Positions 9,709 through 18,038 of a stretch of 64,000 bases of DNA are shown piece after piece (the first letter of the stretch is position 1; the number at the start of each line of letters is the position of its first letter). The notes under the pieces are model-generated. The model had not been told where the DNA came from. It searched no databases and saw only the letters and a list, made by a program, of their open reading frames with translations. The stretch is taken from positions 1-64,000 of the forward strand of contig NZ_JAGGKV010000010.1 in the NCBI RefSeq assembly GCF_017874035.1, read 5' to 3'. This DNA is from Paenibacillus aceris. GTDB lineage: Bacteria > Bacillota > Bacilli > Paenibacillales > NBRC-103111. The translations under genes were made by a program, and so were the position numbers.

Positions 9709-9839
9709 GCGATGATCCCTCCGCTTGTTCTATCATTTTGCTAACTGATAGAGTATATGGGAGAAATGCCGGGAGTATGTCTCTTGCCTAGCACCAAAAT
9801 GAGAGAAGTTCCAAAGTAACACGTAGAACCTCAATCTAA

Positions 9840-10100
9840 AAGCAGGCTTTCGAATCGATCACAGATTCCGTTACGATGCTTAAGGTGCTTTCTACCAGCT
9901 ACAGCGAGCTCATGGATCGTATCACTCATTCCTCAGCAACGATTAGCGACTCTACGAACAATTTAGCAGCCATCTCCGAAGAAGCTTCCGCGACACTTGA
10001 GAAGTTGTCAGCCACTTTGCAATCCGTGCTCATCAGCAATCGCAGGAACTTAGAGCGCATTAAGGAGGCTGAGCAAGGTTTGCTGGTCGTTACGAAGTAA
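9840..10100 (+). pseudogene. Remnant of a methyl-accepting chemotaxis protein signalling domain
   Basis: The frame encodes about 86 residues of heptad-like helix, including ISDSTNNLAAISEEASAT. This closely matches the coiled-coil region of chemoreceptors, where NLAAIAEEASA-type sequence is typical. A stop codon lies at 9837 and there is no ribosome-binding site at the internal ATG (9876). The conserved hairpin tip (E-x-x-x-G-RGFAVVA type) and all sensory and membrane parts are missing. It is best read as a decayed fragment. The frame runs straight into the heptamer repeat array, so repeat expansion or recombination may have removed the rest. Confidence 0.6.
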
Positions 10101-10105
10101 TGCCG

Positions 10106-10250
10106 GGGTGTTGGGTGTTGGGTGTTGGGTGTCGGGTGTCGGGTCTCGGGTCTCGGGTATCGGGTATCGGGTGTCGGGTGTCGGGTCTCGGGTCTCGGGT
10201 CTCGGGTGTTCTCGGTATATCGGGGTATCGGGCTCTCGGGCTCTCGGCCT
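10106..10250. repeat. Heptanucleotide tandem array, GGGTNTY
   Basis: Fifteen perfect-length 7-base units occupy 10106-10210, in order: GGGTGTT x3, GGGTGTC x2, GGGTCTC x2, GGGTATC x2, GGGTGTC x2, GGGTCTC x3, GGGTGTT x1. Degenerate units continue to about 10250. Variants come in runs of two or three. One strand is G-rich in the manner of telomere repeats. All frames stay open because 7 is not a multiple of 3, which produces spurious ORFs on both strands; no protein is inferred. Confidence 0.95.
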
Positions 10251-10270
10251 GTTGGACTGTTGGGGCCCTT

Positions 10271-10455
10271 GGGGAAAGGGAACGTGAGTCCTCTATTCGG
10301 ATAAAATCAGCCACTTTCCGGAACTTAGCGGAACTACAGGGACTTATTGCCCTGCAATCGTTGCAATTCAGCTAGAAATTGCTAAATAGGGGATCCTCGT
10401 TCCCTCTCTACTTCCAAAAGACCTCTTTTTGAGGAAATAGCGGCCCCCTGTTCCT
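10271..10455. repeat. Dispersed intergenic repeat, copy A (GGAACTACAG core)
   Basis: Contains GGGAACG, GCGGAACTACAGGGACTTATT and an inverted counterpart GAAATAGCGG..CCCTGTTCC. The same modules recur at about 17918-18008 and 59215-59430, always between genes. Modules alternate in orientation, so the RNA could fold. Confidence 0.6.
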
Positions 10456-10464
10456 TTACCTCTC

Positions 10465-10503
10465 AAAAAAAGGTCAGCCAGATGAACGGGTTGACCTTTT
10501 TTT
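10465..10503 (-). terminator. Terminator of the MerR-family gene
   Basis: Inverted repeat AAAAAAAGGTCA / TGACCTTTTTTT, ending in T residues on the minus strand, 6 bases after the stop codon. It may work in both directions. Confidence 0.9.
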
Positions 10504-10509
10504 GAATAT

Positions 10510-11256
10510 TCAAACTGCAGCATGAGCTTCAGCTGCTAAACAGAGGTAGTAAGCGAGCCCAAGCTGCTGGGACTCCAACATTTGGCGATGAAAATCATCG
10601 TTCAGAAAAAACCGCGATTGCGCTGCATAATTCGCAGGACTAATCACATGACCATGAGTGTTCAAGAACGCAAGGTGCTCCTGAATAAGAAGACTTACCG
10701 TCTCGTCATCATGCCTTCGCCCTTCTCTGAGACAGGTCACCATGCCATGCATAAACCGGGTGGCCTCCTGAGCCTGTTCATTCAACTCAGCGAAGTTAAC
10801 CGGGTTGTTTTCAAGCAAATCAAATTGGTACTTTTCTTTAAGATGCTCGTTTTGCTCCGCCAATGCTGAATTCCACTCTTCCTCGCTTTGAAAACCTTTA
10901 AACATATCGCTGTGATCCATAGTTCCTCCATTCCGCGTGCACATGATTGATGACTCCAACGTACCGATGAGCTGCGTCAATCTTGACTTCCGGGCAACTA
11001 GCTGCTCTTTCTGGTTGGATAAAATCGTTAATCGCGCGGGATTGCTTTCCAGCAACTGCGCTATTTTCTCAAGAGGGAAATCCAACTCCTTATAAAAGAG
11101 CACCTCTTGTAAACGTTCGAGCTCCTTCCTCCCATATAACCGATATCCGGCTTCGCTGATTTCACAGGGGACTACCAACCCGATTTTGTGATAGTGGTGC
11201 AGTGTCTTGATCGTTACATTCGACAAGTTAGATACTTCTTTGACTGTGTACAGCAC
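10510..11256 (-). CDS. MerR-family regulator with TipAS-like ligand-binding domain
   Basis: A 248-residue transcription regulator. Residues 1-70 form the MerR winged helix-turn-helix (YTVKEVSNLSNVTIKTLHHYHKIG), a coiled-coil linker follows to about 110, and the C-terminal 140 residues resemble the TipAS antibiotic-recognition fold. Related Mta, BltR and TipAL proteins respond to drugs or peptides. The start is a GTG at 11256, six bases after GGAGG; the frame upstream would run through the promoter. No efflux gene is adjacent, and the only visible MerR-type promoter is its own, so autoregulation is likely. The ligand is unknown. Confidence 0.92.
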   Translation of the reverse strand: MLYTVKEVSNLSNVTIKTLHHYHKIGLVVPCEISEAGYRLYGRKELERLQEVLFYKELDFPLEKIAQLLESNPARLTILSNQKEQLVARKSRLTQLIGTLESSIMCTRNGGTMDHSDMFKGFQSEEEWNSALAEQNEHLKEKYQFDLLENNPVNFAELNEQAQEATRFMHGMVTCLREGRRHDDETVSLLIQEHLAFLNTHGHVISPANYAAQSRFFLNDDFHRQMLESQQLGLAYYLCLAAEAHAAV

Positions 11257-11279
11257 TGTGCGCCTCCTTCCTTGATTTG

Positions 11280-11310
11280 AGTTTAGAGCCTCCCCTAAGG
11301 GGAGAGTCAA
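11280..11310 (-). promoter_or_regulatory. MerR-type promoter with 19-bp spacer and internal operator
   Basis: Minus strand TTGACT (11305-11310), a 19-base spacer, TAAACT (11280-11285). The spacer holds the dyad CTCCCCTTAGGGGAG. An over-long 19-bp spacer filled by a dyad is the hallmark of MerR activation by DNA distortion. Confidence 0.85.
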
Positions 11311-11318
11311 GAACAAGA

Positions 11319-11362
11319 AAAAGAATAAAAGCTATCCGCTCCCGATGAGCTGAATAGCTTTC
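11319..11362 (-). terminator. Terminator of the peroxiredoxin gene
   Basis: Minus strand AAAGCTATTCAGCTC / GAGCGGATAGCTTTT hairpin followed by a T-rich tail, after the stop at 11377. Confidence 0.85.
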
Positions 11363-11376
11363 ATTCAAAGTTACTT

Positions 11377-11853
11377 TTATTCCACAACCGCGTCCAAAAC
11401 CGCCTGCACATGGTTCTTAATCCGCACTTTGCTCCATTCCTTCACAATGTACCCTTCCTCGTCAATGAGGAAAGTCGAACGCACAATGCCCATGTACTCA
11501 CGGCCATACAGCTTCTTAAGCGCCCATACTCCGTATTTCTCTGCCACCTGGTGGTCAGTGTCAGAAAGCAGCAGGAACGGCAGCTCATACTTCGTGATGA
11601 ATTTATGATGGGCGTTCAGCTCGTCGGGGCTGATGCCGATTACTTCGACCCCAAGCTCAGCGAACTTGCCGTTATAGTCGCGGAAGTCGCAGGATTGCTG
11701 TGTGCAGGTCGGTGTATTATCTTGTGGGTAAAAGTAAATGACGACCTTTTTCCCTTTGTAATCGTGCAGGGATACGCTGCTGCCATTGGATGCAGGCAAT
11801 GTAAAATCGGGGGCAAGACGCTTGATCGTCTCCGGCTCTTTTTTCTTTGCCAT
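11377..11853 (-). CDS. bcp: Thioredoxin-dependent peroxiredoxin (Bcp/PrxQ)
   Basis: A 158-residue cytosolic peroxidase with the AhpC-TSA fold. The peroxidatic Cys50 lies in TPTCTQQSCDFRD, with the PrxQ-type resolving Cys55 five residues later. Family knowledge: it reduces hydrogen peroxide and organic hydroperoxides using thioredoxin. Full length for the family. The ATG follows AGAGGAG with suitable spacing. It is transcribed toward the merR gene but is separated by its own terminator, so it is a single-gene unit. PerR control cannot be judged; I saw no clear box. Confidence 0.96.
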   Translation of the reverse strand: MAKKKEPETIKRLAPDFTLPASNGSSVSLHDYKGKKVVIYFYPQDNTPTCTQQSCDFRDYNGKFAELGVEVIGISPDELNAHHKFITKYELPFLLLSDTDHQVAEKYGVWALKKLYGREYMGIVRSTFLIDEEGYIVKEWSKVRIKNHVQAVLDAVVE

Positions 11854-12008
11854 TCTATGAACTCTCCTCTAACATTCCTTCTATACTCCCCCCATTATGC
11901 GTTATTTGAAGCAGCACATCAAACCGCTATGCCCAAAACTAGCATGACTCAAGAAAAATATGGTAATTTTAATAGGAAGCTATAAAACTTAAAGGAGTGA
12001 AGAACATC

Positions 12009-13253
12009 ATGCTTCCTATCAAACGTATGTCACTACTTTCCATTTTGGGATTAACACTTGCCGTCCCTACTCTATCTGTCTCTGCCGAAACGGCGAATGA
12101 TAGCGCACTTATTACACGCGGTCAATTCATTAAACAAATTGCCGATGAGCTTAAGCTGACACCTATGAACAAGCAAGCCGCTCTGCCTTCAGACGTCAAC
12201 GCCGGGTCTCCCTATGCGGATACGGTGCGTGTCATGCGTGAACGCCAAATTCTGCAAGGCTACTCCGACGGTTCATTTCGCTTGGACCAACCCGTTAGCC
12301 CATCTGAAGCTGCGCTGATTCTAGGCAGATTTCTCGGAATGGCCGACAGTAAGGCTATCGCCGAATTGCAAAGCAATTTCGGTGTTGAGTTAGGGAAAAC
12401 TTCCGGCATTTCCCTCGATACTGCAGAAGCCGCCATAAAAAAGGCGCTAGCGAACGACTCCTCGGTATCCTCCTGGCTAGTTGCAGATCCGTCTTCACCG
12501 GTAGATCTTCAAACGTTTCGTGCTCACATGGAGATGGACATGCATATTCTTTTCAAATCCAATGCGGCATTTCCGATGGATAACCTTCAAACAACAGCCA
12601 AATCTGACATCAGCTATAATAAAGATCAAGGTATTCATCAATCCATTACGACCACGGCACCAGGCTCAGATATGGTAACGAAGACGATCAAAATAGAGCA
12701 GTACATGGTCAGCCAAGGCACTTTCATGACCGTTCCTAATGCGGCGAACGATGGCTTTGAATGGTATGATTTTTCTAAACAAATGCCATTTACCTTTGAA
12801 CAGCTGATGGAGCTTCAGCAGAAAAACATGGACCTCAGTAAAACCTTAGTAACTCCCTATTTCTTCTATAAGGATCTTGGCACGACGGAGAAAGATGGGA
12901 AAAAGCAGCGTAAAGTCTCGATTCGCGGCAAATTAACCAATACTGCTGATATCGTCAAAACATTGAGCGGGCTTGGCAGCGGTCAGGATGCTTTCAAAGA
13001 TGTTCTCAACTCCCCCGCTATCGCAGGGTTGAGCGTTTCCTTATCTGCCGTACTCACGGTAGATGAGCAAACCAAGCTTCCTGTCAGCATGGATGGCGAT
13101 TATATCATCGTATATGGCGAGGACCCGAATCTTCCGCTTGACCATATGGATATGACCATGTCCATGACTTACCAAGATGTGAATCAGCCGGTAGATATTC
13201 AATTGCCGGAGGAAGCCAAGAAAGCAAAGCCCCTCCCTATGCCGGCTCAATAA
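12009..13253 (+). CDS. Secreted protein with SLH-type N-terminus and DUF6612-like C-terminal domain
   Basis: A 414-residue exported protein. Signal peptide at residues 1-26 (cleavage near VSAET). Residues 30-120 have S-layer-homology-like features (LITRGQFIKQIADEL; YADTVRVMRERQILQGYSDGSFRLDQPVSPSEAALILGRFL). From about 165 onward the protein resembles LppX/DUF6612-type lipid-binding-like folds of Firmicute surface proteins (IEQYMVSQGTFMTV, SVSLSAVLTVDEQTKLPVSM). The ATG at 12009 is 11 bases after AAGGAG; a GTG at 11997 overlaps that site and is less likely. It is a single gene with a terminator after it. Surface anchoring through the SLH-like part is inference. Confidence 0.85.
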   Translation: MLPIKRMSLLSILGLTLAVPTLSVSAETANDSALITRGQFIKQIADELKLTPMNKQAALPSDVNAGSPYADTVRVMRERQILQGYSDGSFRLDQPVSPSEAALILGRFLGMADSKAIAELQSNFGVELGKTSGISLDTAEAAIKKALANDSSVSSWLVADPSSPVDLQTFRAHMEMDMHILFKSNAAFPMDNLQTTAKSDISYNKDQGIHQSITTTAPGSDMVTKTIKIEQYMVSQGTFMTVPNAANDGFEWYDFSKQMPFTFEQLMELQQKNMDLSKTLVTPYFFYKDLGTTEKDGKKQRKVSIRGKLTNTADIVKTLSGLGSGQDAFKDVLNSPAIAGLSVSLSAVLTVDEQTKLPVSMDGDYIIVYGEDPNLPLDHMDMTMSMTYQDVNQPVDIQLPEEAKKAKPLPMPAQ

Positions 13254-13258
13254 TTTCA

Positions 13259-13304
13259 AAAAGAGAACCTCGATTTCCACTTACCTGGAAGTTGAGGTTC
13301 TTTT
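13259..13304 (+). terminator. Terminator of the SLH-protein gene
   Basis: AAGAGAACCTC..GAGGTTCTTTT hairpin with extra TTCCA/TGGAA pairing, directly after the stop codon. Confidence 0.85.
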
Positions 13305-13394
13305 GTGTCAGATAGCAGGCGTGGTCAATTCGCACAGGCCGCCTTTTTCCTTTACAATGAATGTTAGAAATTTGTCGTAAGCGGGTGATGCCTT

Positions 13395-14090
13395 ATGTTT
13401 AAAATTTTGCTGATCGAAGATGATGCCACGCTCTTCACAGAAGTGAAGGACCGGCTCGCCCAATGGTCCTATGATGTCCATGGCATAACGGATTTTGGCC
13501 GGGTGATCGAAACATTCGCCGCCTTAAAACCGGATCTCGTAATTATTGATATCCAACTTCCGAAATTTGACGGCTTTCATTGGTGCCGAATGATCCGAAC
13601 CCACTCCAATGTGCCCATTGTCTTCTTGTCCTCGCGCGATCATCCGACCGACATGGTGATGTCGATGCAGCTTGGCGCCGATGACTTTATCCAGAAGCCT
13701 TTTCATTTCGATGTGCTTATCGCTAAAATTCAGGCTATCCTCCGGCGTGTTTACAACTACAATACGGAGCCGCTTAAGCTCAAAACCTGGTGCGGCGCAA
13801 CCATTGATTATGAGAAAAACACGGTGGCGAACGAGACGGGAACGATCGAATTAACGAAGAATGAAATTTACATTCTTAAGCTGCTCATCGAACGCAAGAA
13901 CACGATCGTAAGCCGGGATGTCCTCATTAACAGCTTATGGGACGACCAGCGGTTTGTCAGCGACAACACTTTAACCGTCAATGTCAACCGGCTGCGGAAA
14001 AGACTGGATGAGCTTGGATTAGGCAGATTTATCGAAACCAAAGTCGGGCAAGGCTATGTGGCCACGGAAGAGGCACCCTTTCATGATTAG
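13395..14090 (+). CDS. bceR: OmpR-family response regulator, BceR type
   Basis: A 231-residue DNA-binding response regulator. The receiver domain has acidic residues at 9-10, phospho-acceptor Asp52 (IDIQLPKFDG) and Lys101 (QKPF). The OmpR winged helix at about 130-225 includes LTKNEIYILKLLIER and the recognition region DNTLTVNVNRLRKRL. Length and order of genes match BceRS modules. It overlaps the kinase gene by 8 bases. Its expected target is the palindrome just before the ABC transporter genes. The ribosome-binding site is modest (GGGTG), the ATG at 13395 being the only start that preserves the receiver domain. Confidence 0.95.
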   Translation: MFKILLIEDDATLFTEVKDRLAQWSYDVHGITDFGRVIETFAALKPDLVIIDIQLPKFDGFHWCRMIRTHSNVPIVFLSSRDHPTDMVMSMQLGADDFIQKPFHFDVLIAKIQAILRRVYNYNTEPLKLKTWCGATIDYEKNTVANETGTIELTKNEIYILKLLIERKNTIVSRDVLINSLWDDQRFVSDNTLTVNVNRLRKRLDELGLGRFIETKVGQGYVATEEAPFHD

Positions 14091-15093
14091 ACGCTATCTC
14101 GTCGAACGAAGAAGCTGGCTCCTTTTCTTTTTATCCGTGCAGGCGCTTTTGCTGCTAATTGCCTTTTTGGATCACGCCATTCCCTTTGGGCCCATTTTAT
14201 ATATTGTCTTTCTATCCACGACCATATTTCTGATGTTTCTCGTTTTTCGCTACAACAAAGAGACGCGTTTCTATAAGCAACTGGAGGAACGGGACAATAA
14301 TCTGGACCTTACCAGCATAGAAGGCGCCGATAGTCCCTTCGAGTCTATCGTAGAAACGAGTATGACGAATCTGGCCGAACATCTTCGCCAATCCGCTTCC
14401 CGGCATCAAGTCGCGCTGGAGCAAGAAAAGGACGATCTGCTGGCATGGATTCACGAAGTCAAAACACCGCTCACCGCGATGCGGTTAATGATGGATCGCC
14501 TGGAGGACGAGACGATGAAAACCGCATTAACCTATGAATGGCTGCGGATTCACCTACTCTTGGATAGGCAGCTTCACCAGAAGCGGCTCCCGTTCATGGA
14601 GAACGATCTGTATATCGAACAGGTGAATTTGGAATCATTGACCTATGCGGAAATTAAGACGCTGAAGACATGGTGCATTCAGAAAGGCATTGGCTTCGAT
14701 GCCGATTTCGAAGTGACGGAAGTGCTGAGCGACGCCAAGTGGCTCTCCTTCATTCTGCGGCAGTTAGTGACGAACGCCGTGAAGTACAGTGACCCTAATG
14801 CCGCGGATATTATCGTCCGAAGCCGCTGCTGCAAGGAGCGGACCGTCCTTGAGGTCATCGATCATGGACGCGGGATCGAGCCGAAAGATCTGCCGCGCAT
14901 TTTTGACAAGGGCTTTACCTCCACAGCCTGGCATCAAGACAGCGCCGCTACAGGGATGGGTCTCTATCTGGCGAAGAGGGCCGCCGAGGCCATGCTCATT
15001 CACTTAGCCGTGAAGTCCGAGCCTGGCTCCGGCACAACCTTCACCCTCACCTTCCCCCAGCCAAATGAGGCCGTGCGTATCACGGGCATGTGA
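14083..15093 (+). CDS. bceS: Intramembrane-sensing histidine kinase, BceS type
   Basis: A 336-residue kinase with two membrane helices (about 12-29 and 36-54) joined by a very short loop, so it has no extracellular sensor. That is the intramembrane-sensing architecture. Phospho-acceptor His124 lies in [15 protein letters not shown], and the ATPase domain has N (LVTNAVKYS), G1 ([11 protein letters not shown]) and G2 ([12 protein letters not shown]) boxes. Family knowledge: BceS-type kinases sense through the BceAB transporter rather than the peptide directly. Start at 14083 overlaps the regulator gene; the stop codon lies inside the palindrome that precedes the transporter genes. Confidence 0.95.
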   Translation: MIRRYLVERRSWLLFFLSVQALLLLIAFLDHAIPFGPILYIVFLSTTIFLMFLVFRYNKETRFYKQLEERDNNLDLTSIEGADSPFESIVETSMTNLAEHLRQSASRHQVALEQEKDDLLAWIHEVKTPLTAMRLMMDRLEDETMKTALTYEWLRIHLLLDRQLHQKRLPFMENDLYIEQVNLESLTYAEIKTLKTWCIQKGIGFDADFEVTEVLSDAKWLSFILRQLVTNAVKYSDPNAADIIVRSRCCKERTVLEVIDHGRGIEPKDLPRIFDKGFTSTAWHQDSAATGMGLYLAKRAAEAMLIHLAVKSEPGSGTTFTLTFPQPNEAVRITGM

Positions 15094-15110
15094 CAACATT
15101 GTCACATGCC
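15085..15110. promoter_or_regulatory. 26-bp palindrome, probable BceR binding site (also a possible bceS terminator)
   Basis: Twelve-base arms GGCATGTGACAA / TTGTCACATGCC around a 2-base centre, overlapping the kinase stop codon. It contains TGACA-N4-TGTCA, matching the inverted-repeat layout known for BceR sites (TNACA-N4-TGTNA), and sits about 60 bp upstream of the bceA -10 element. A T-rich stretch follows, so it could also end bceRS transcripts. Confidence 0.65.
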
Positions 15111-15157
15111 TTTCTTCTTTGTTCGCCCGATCGCGGGAAAACCGGGACAGCTCTTTT

Positions 15158-15163
15158 TATAAT
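15158..15163 (+). promoter_or_regulatory. Candidate -10 element of bceAB
   Basis: TATAAT 28 bases before the bceA start, with no good -35 at 17 bp. That fits a promoter needing activation from the upstream palindrome. Confidence 0.5.
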
Positions 15164-15191
15164 AAAGCTAACGAATAAAGGAGTGTGTGAG

Positions 15192-15953
15192 ATGACAATT
15201 TTGGAAGCAGCCAAAATCCATAAAAGCTACGGTAACAAATTCAACAAGCAAGAGGTGCTGAGAGGTCTCGATATCCGTATTGAGAAAGGGGAATTCGTCA
15301 GCATTATGGGGGCATCCGGCTCGGGGAAGACAACCTTGCTGAATGTGCTTTCCTCTATCGACAAGGTCAGCCAAGGCTCGATCCAGATTGAAGGCAAAGA
15401 GATTACAGCCTTGAAGGAGAAACAGTTGGCCGATTTTCGCAAGCGGCATCTGGGGTTTATTTTTCAGGACTACAATCTGCTCGACACCTTAACTGTAAAA
15501 GAAAACATTCTCCTTCCGCTTTCCATCACCAAAACTTCAAAACAGGAAGCCGAGCATAAATTCCATACCGTTGCCACCGAACTTGGCATCTATGAAATCA
15601 AAGATAAATATCCGAACGAAATCTCAGGTGGGCAAAAACAGCGGACTTCCGCGGCCAGAGCGTTTGTTCATGAGCCGGGCATTATTTTCGCGGACGAACC
15701 GACTGGGGCACTCGATTCCAAATCCGCTTCGGATCTGCTGCACAAACTGAGCGATATGAACCAGGGACGGAAAGCGACCATCGTTATGGTCACGCACGAT
15801 TCCGTTGCTGCCAGCTACGGGAGCCGGGTCATTTTCATCAAAGACGGGCAAATTTACACACAGCTTTATAAAGGGCAGGAAACCAGACAAGCTTTCTTTC
15901 AGGACATCATGAAAACACAAGCAGTTCTAGGCGGTGTGCAGAATGAGCATTAA
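15192..15953 (+). CDS. bceA: BceA-type ABC transporter ATPase
   Basis: A 253-residue nucleotide-binding subunit with Walker A GASGSGKT (40-47), the Q-loop [21 protein letters not shown] typical of the MacB/BceA group, signature SGGQKQR, Walker [13 protein letters not shown] and H-loop VMVTHD. It powers BceB and forms a sensory complex with BceS in known systems, giving resistance to peptide antibiotics such as bacitracin. The ATG at 15192 follows AAAGGAGTGTG; the longer open frame starts before the promoter and is rejected. The gene overlaps bceB by 11 bases. Confidence 0.96.
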   Translation: MTILEAAKIHKSYGNKFNKQEVLRGLDIRIEKGEFVSIMGASGSGKTTLLNVLSSIDKVSQGSIQIEGKEITALKEKQLADFRKRHLGFIFQDYNLLDTLTVKENILLPLSITKTSKQEAEHKFHTVATELGIYEIKDKYPNEISGGQKQRTSAARAFVHEPGIIFADEPTGALDSKSASDLLHKLSDMNQGRKATIVMVTHDSVAASYGSRVIFIKDGQIYTQLYKGQETRQAFFQDIMKTQAVLGGVQNEH

Positions 15954-17889
15954 CCAGCTGATTGTTCAAAATTTGAAAGCGAACATTAAGCACTACTATT
16001 TGTATGTGTTTGCCTTAATGTTCAGCGTCGCGCTTTATTTCGCTTTCGTCACCTTGCAGTACGATCCTGCTTTGGACCAAGCCAAAGGCTCGATTAAAGG
16101 GGCCGCCGCCCTCAAAGCCGCCTCTATTCTGCTGATCGCGATTGTCGCCATCTTTAACCTGTATGCCAATAACATTTTTGTAAAAAGGCGCAGCAAGGAA
16201 ATCGGCCTTTTGCAGTTGATCGGTATGACGAAAACGGCGATTTTCCGTATCCTAAGCACGGAGAACTTCATCCTGTATTTCGGTTCATTGCTTGCGGGAA
16301 GCTTTATCGGGTTCTCCGTATCCAAGCTGATTCTGATGATTTTATTCCATATTACCGGTGTCGATGCCATCGCAACGCTGCATTTTTCCACCCAAGCCCT
16401 TGTTCAGACCTTTGTAGTGTTCGGAGCAGTCTACTTGTTTATCATGCTGGTCAATTACACATTTATTAAAAGACAAACCATTCTATCGTTGTTCCGCGTC
16501 TCCGCTTCAACTGAGATCAAAGTCAAACGGATGTCCCTCGCAGAGGCCGTCCTCGGAATGACTGGAATCTGCCTCGTCTTGCTCGGCTATTATGTCTCGT
16601 CAAAGCTATTCAGCGGCGATTTCACAACGATGGTCGAGCTGTTCACAGCCATGATCTTTATTCTTGCTTCGGTTATCATCGGCTCGTATCTGTTCTATAG
16701 AGGCTCCGTTCGCTTATTGCTTAACATCATCCGCAAGAAGAAAAACGGTTATTTAAATGTTCGCGAAGTACTCTCGCTCTCTTCTATTATGTTTCGCATG
16801 AAATCCAACGCCATGCTGTTGACGGTCATTACAACCGTTTCCGCACTGGCCATCGCACTGCTGTCGCTCAGCTACATCTCTTACTATTCCGCTGAAAAAA
16901 CAGCAAAAAACGACGTCCCGGCCCATTTCTCTATCACTCAGAAGGAGGATGCCGATAAGTTCAAAGCGGCGCTGGATGCCCGTCACATTCCGTACAAAGA
17001 AACGACCATTGAAGTGATACAGGCGAAAGCTAACTTAAAGGGAATCCTTGCGACTAACATGAACGGTCTAATGATTGATCCGGGCAGCATGACGCTTTCT
17101 GTGATCAGCGACAAAAATACGCCTTCCTACGATGTGACGCCCGAACAAACACTATTTACCGGTACCAACGATCTGTTGAGTAAATTTATGAATTTTAAAG
17201 ATTCGGGGCGAATCGAATTAAGCGGACAGGGAGTCATTGTCCCTCTAACCTATTTAGGCTCGAAAAAGCAGTCCGTTGTCTCCTGGTACTTCACGAACGG
17301 CGGCCAGCCGACAGCGATCGTTGACGATTCTGTCTTCCAACGGCTGAAGCAGGATCTGATTCCTTCACTTCAGAAGCCATCCTCCACCTATCAAGGAATC
17401 GATCTAGTGAATGAAGCTGAGCTGAAAACAGCCAATCAGATTTTTGGAGAGCTGGGCTTTAACCACAATAATCGTTATGACTCCCGGCTGGATAGGACCC
17501 TTAGCCAAAAAAATAGCATGGGACTCACTATGTTCATCGTCGGGTTTCTCGGACTTACGTTCCTAATTACATCGGGCTGTATTCTTTATTTCAAACAGAT
17601 GGATGAGAGCGAGGACGAGAAACCGACCTATACTATTTTGAGAAAGCTCGGCTATTCGCAAGAGGATTTGTTAAAAGGCATCCGCCGCAAGCAGCTCTTT
17701 AACTTCGGAATTCCGCTTGTTGTAGGACTTTCTCACAGCTACTTCGCCGTTCAGTCAGGCTGGTTCCTGTTCGGGGCTGAACTGTGGACGCCGATGATGA
17801 TTGTCATGGCGCTTTATACCGCCTTGTATTCTGTCTTCGGGTTCCTCTCCGTCCAACATTACAAGAAGGTCATCCGCAGAGCGCTTTGA
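15943..17889 (+). CDS. bceB: BceB-type ABC transporter permease
   Basis: A 648-residue membrane subunit with the BceB layout: about ten membrane helices, with a large extracytoplasmic domain (about residues 310-520) between helices 7 and 8. FtsX-like segments flank it ([22 protein letters not shown] at 70-90; [21 protein letters not shown] near 565). Length is near the 646 residues of B. subtilis BceB. The extracellular domain determines substrate class in this family; it is too variable to name the drug here. Start at 15943 overlaps the end of bceA, implying coupled translation. Confidence 0.95.
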   Translation: MSINQLIVQNLKANIKHYYLYVFALMFSVALYFAFVTLQYDPALDQAKGSIKGAAALKAASILLIAIVAIFNLYANNIFVKRRSKEIGLLQLIGMTKTAIFRILSTENFILYFGSLLAGSFIGFSVSKLILMILFHITGVDAIATLHFSTQALVQTFVVFGAVYLFIMLVNYTFIKRQTILSLFRVSASTEIKVKRMSLAEAVLGMTGICLVLLGYYVSSKLFSGDFTTMVELFTAMIFILASVIIGSYLFYRGSVRLLLNIIRKKKNGYLNVREVLSLSSIMFRMKSNAMLLTVITTVSALAIALLSLSYISYYSAEKTAKNDVPAHFSITQKEDADKFKAALDARHIPYKETTIEVIQAKANLKGILATNMNGLMIDPGSMTLSVISDKNTPSYDVTPEQTLFTGTNDLLSKFMNFKDSGRIELSGQGVIVPLTYLGSKKQSVVSWYFTNGGQPTAIVDDSVFQRLKQDLIPSLQKPSSTYQGIDLVNEAELKTANQIFGELGFNHNNRYDSRLDRTLSQKNSMGLTMFIVGFLGLTFLITSGCILYFKQMDESEDEKPTYTILRKLGYSQEDLLKGIRRKQLFNFGIPLVVGLSHSYFAVQSGWFLFGAELWTPMMIVMALYTALYSVFGFLSVQHYKKVIRRAL

Positions 17890-17917
17890 TTTTGATAGAT
17901 TTAAAGTAATTTAAAGC

Positions 17918-18008
17918 AAAACAGCCAAATCCAAAAATCATACAGGAACTACAGAATTGAGCAAATAAAGCGCCGTTGTTCCCTTTTGATTAGCGATATG
18001 GCTGTTTT
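17918..18008. repeat. Dispersed intergenic repeat, copy B; shared end of two convergent genes
   Basis: Bounded by AAAACAGCCA (17918-17927) and its reverse complement TGGCTGTTTT (17999-18008), with an internal GGAACTACAG and an opposing GTTCCC. It lies between bceB (plus) and the sigma factor gene (minus) and may terminate both. The core is shared with copies near 10.3 and 59.3 kb. Confidence 0.6.
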
Positions 18009-18038
18009 TGGAATACATAGAGGTCCATAGCTCCCCTT

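Noticed and set aside
10090-10375. Open reading frames on both strands across the heptamer array
   Set aside because: They arise because a 7-base repeat leaves all frames open. The proteins are low-complexity, and no ribosome-binding site is present.
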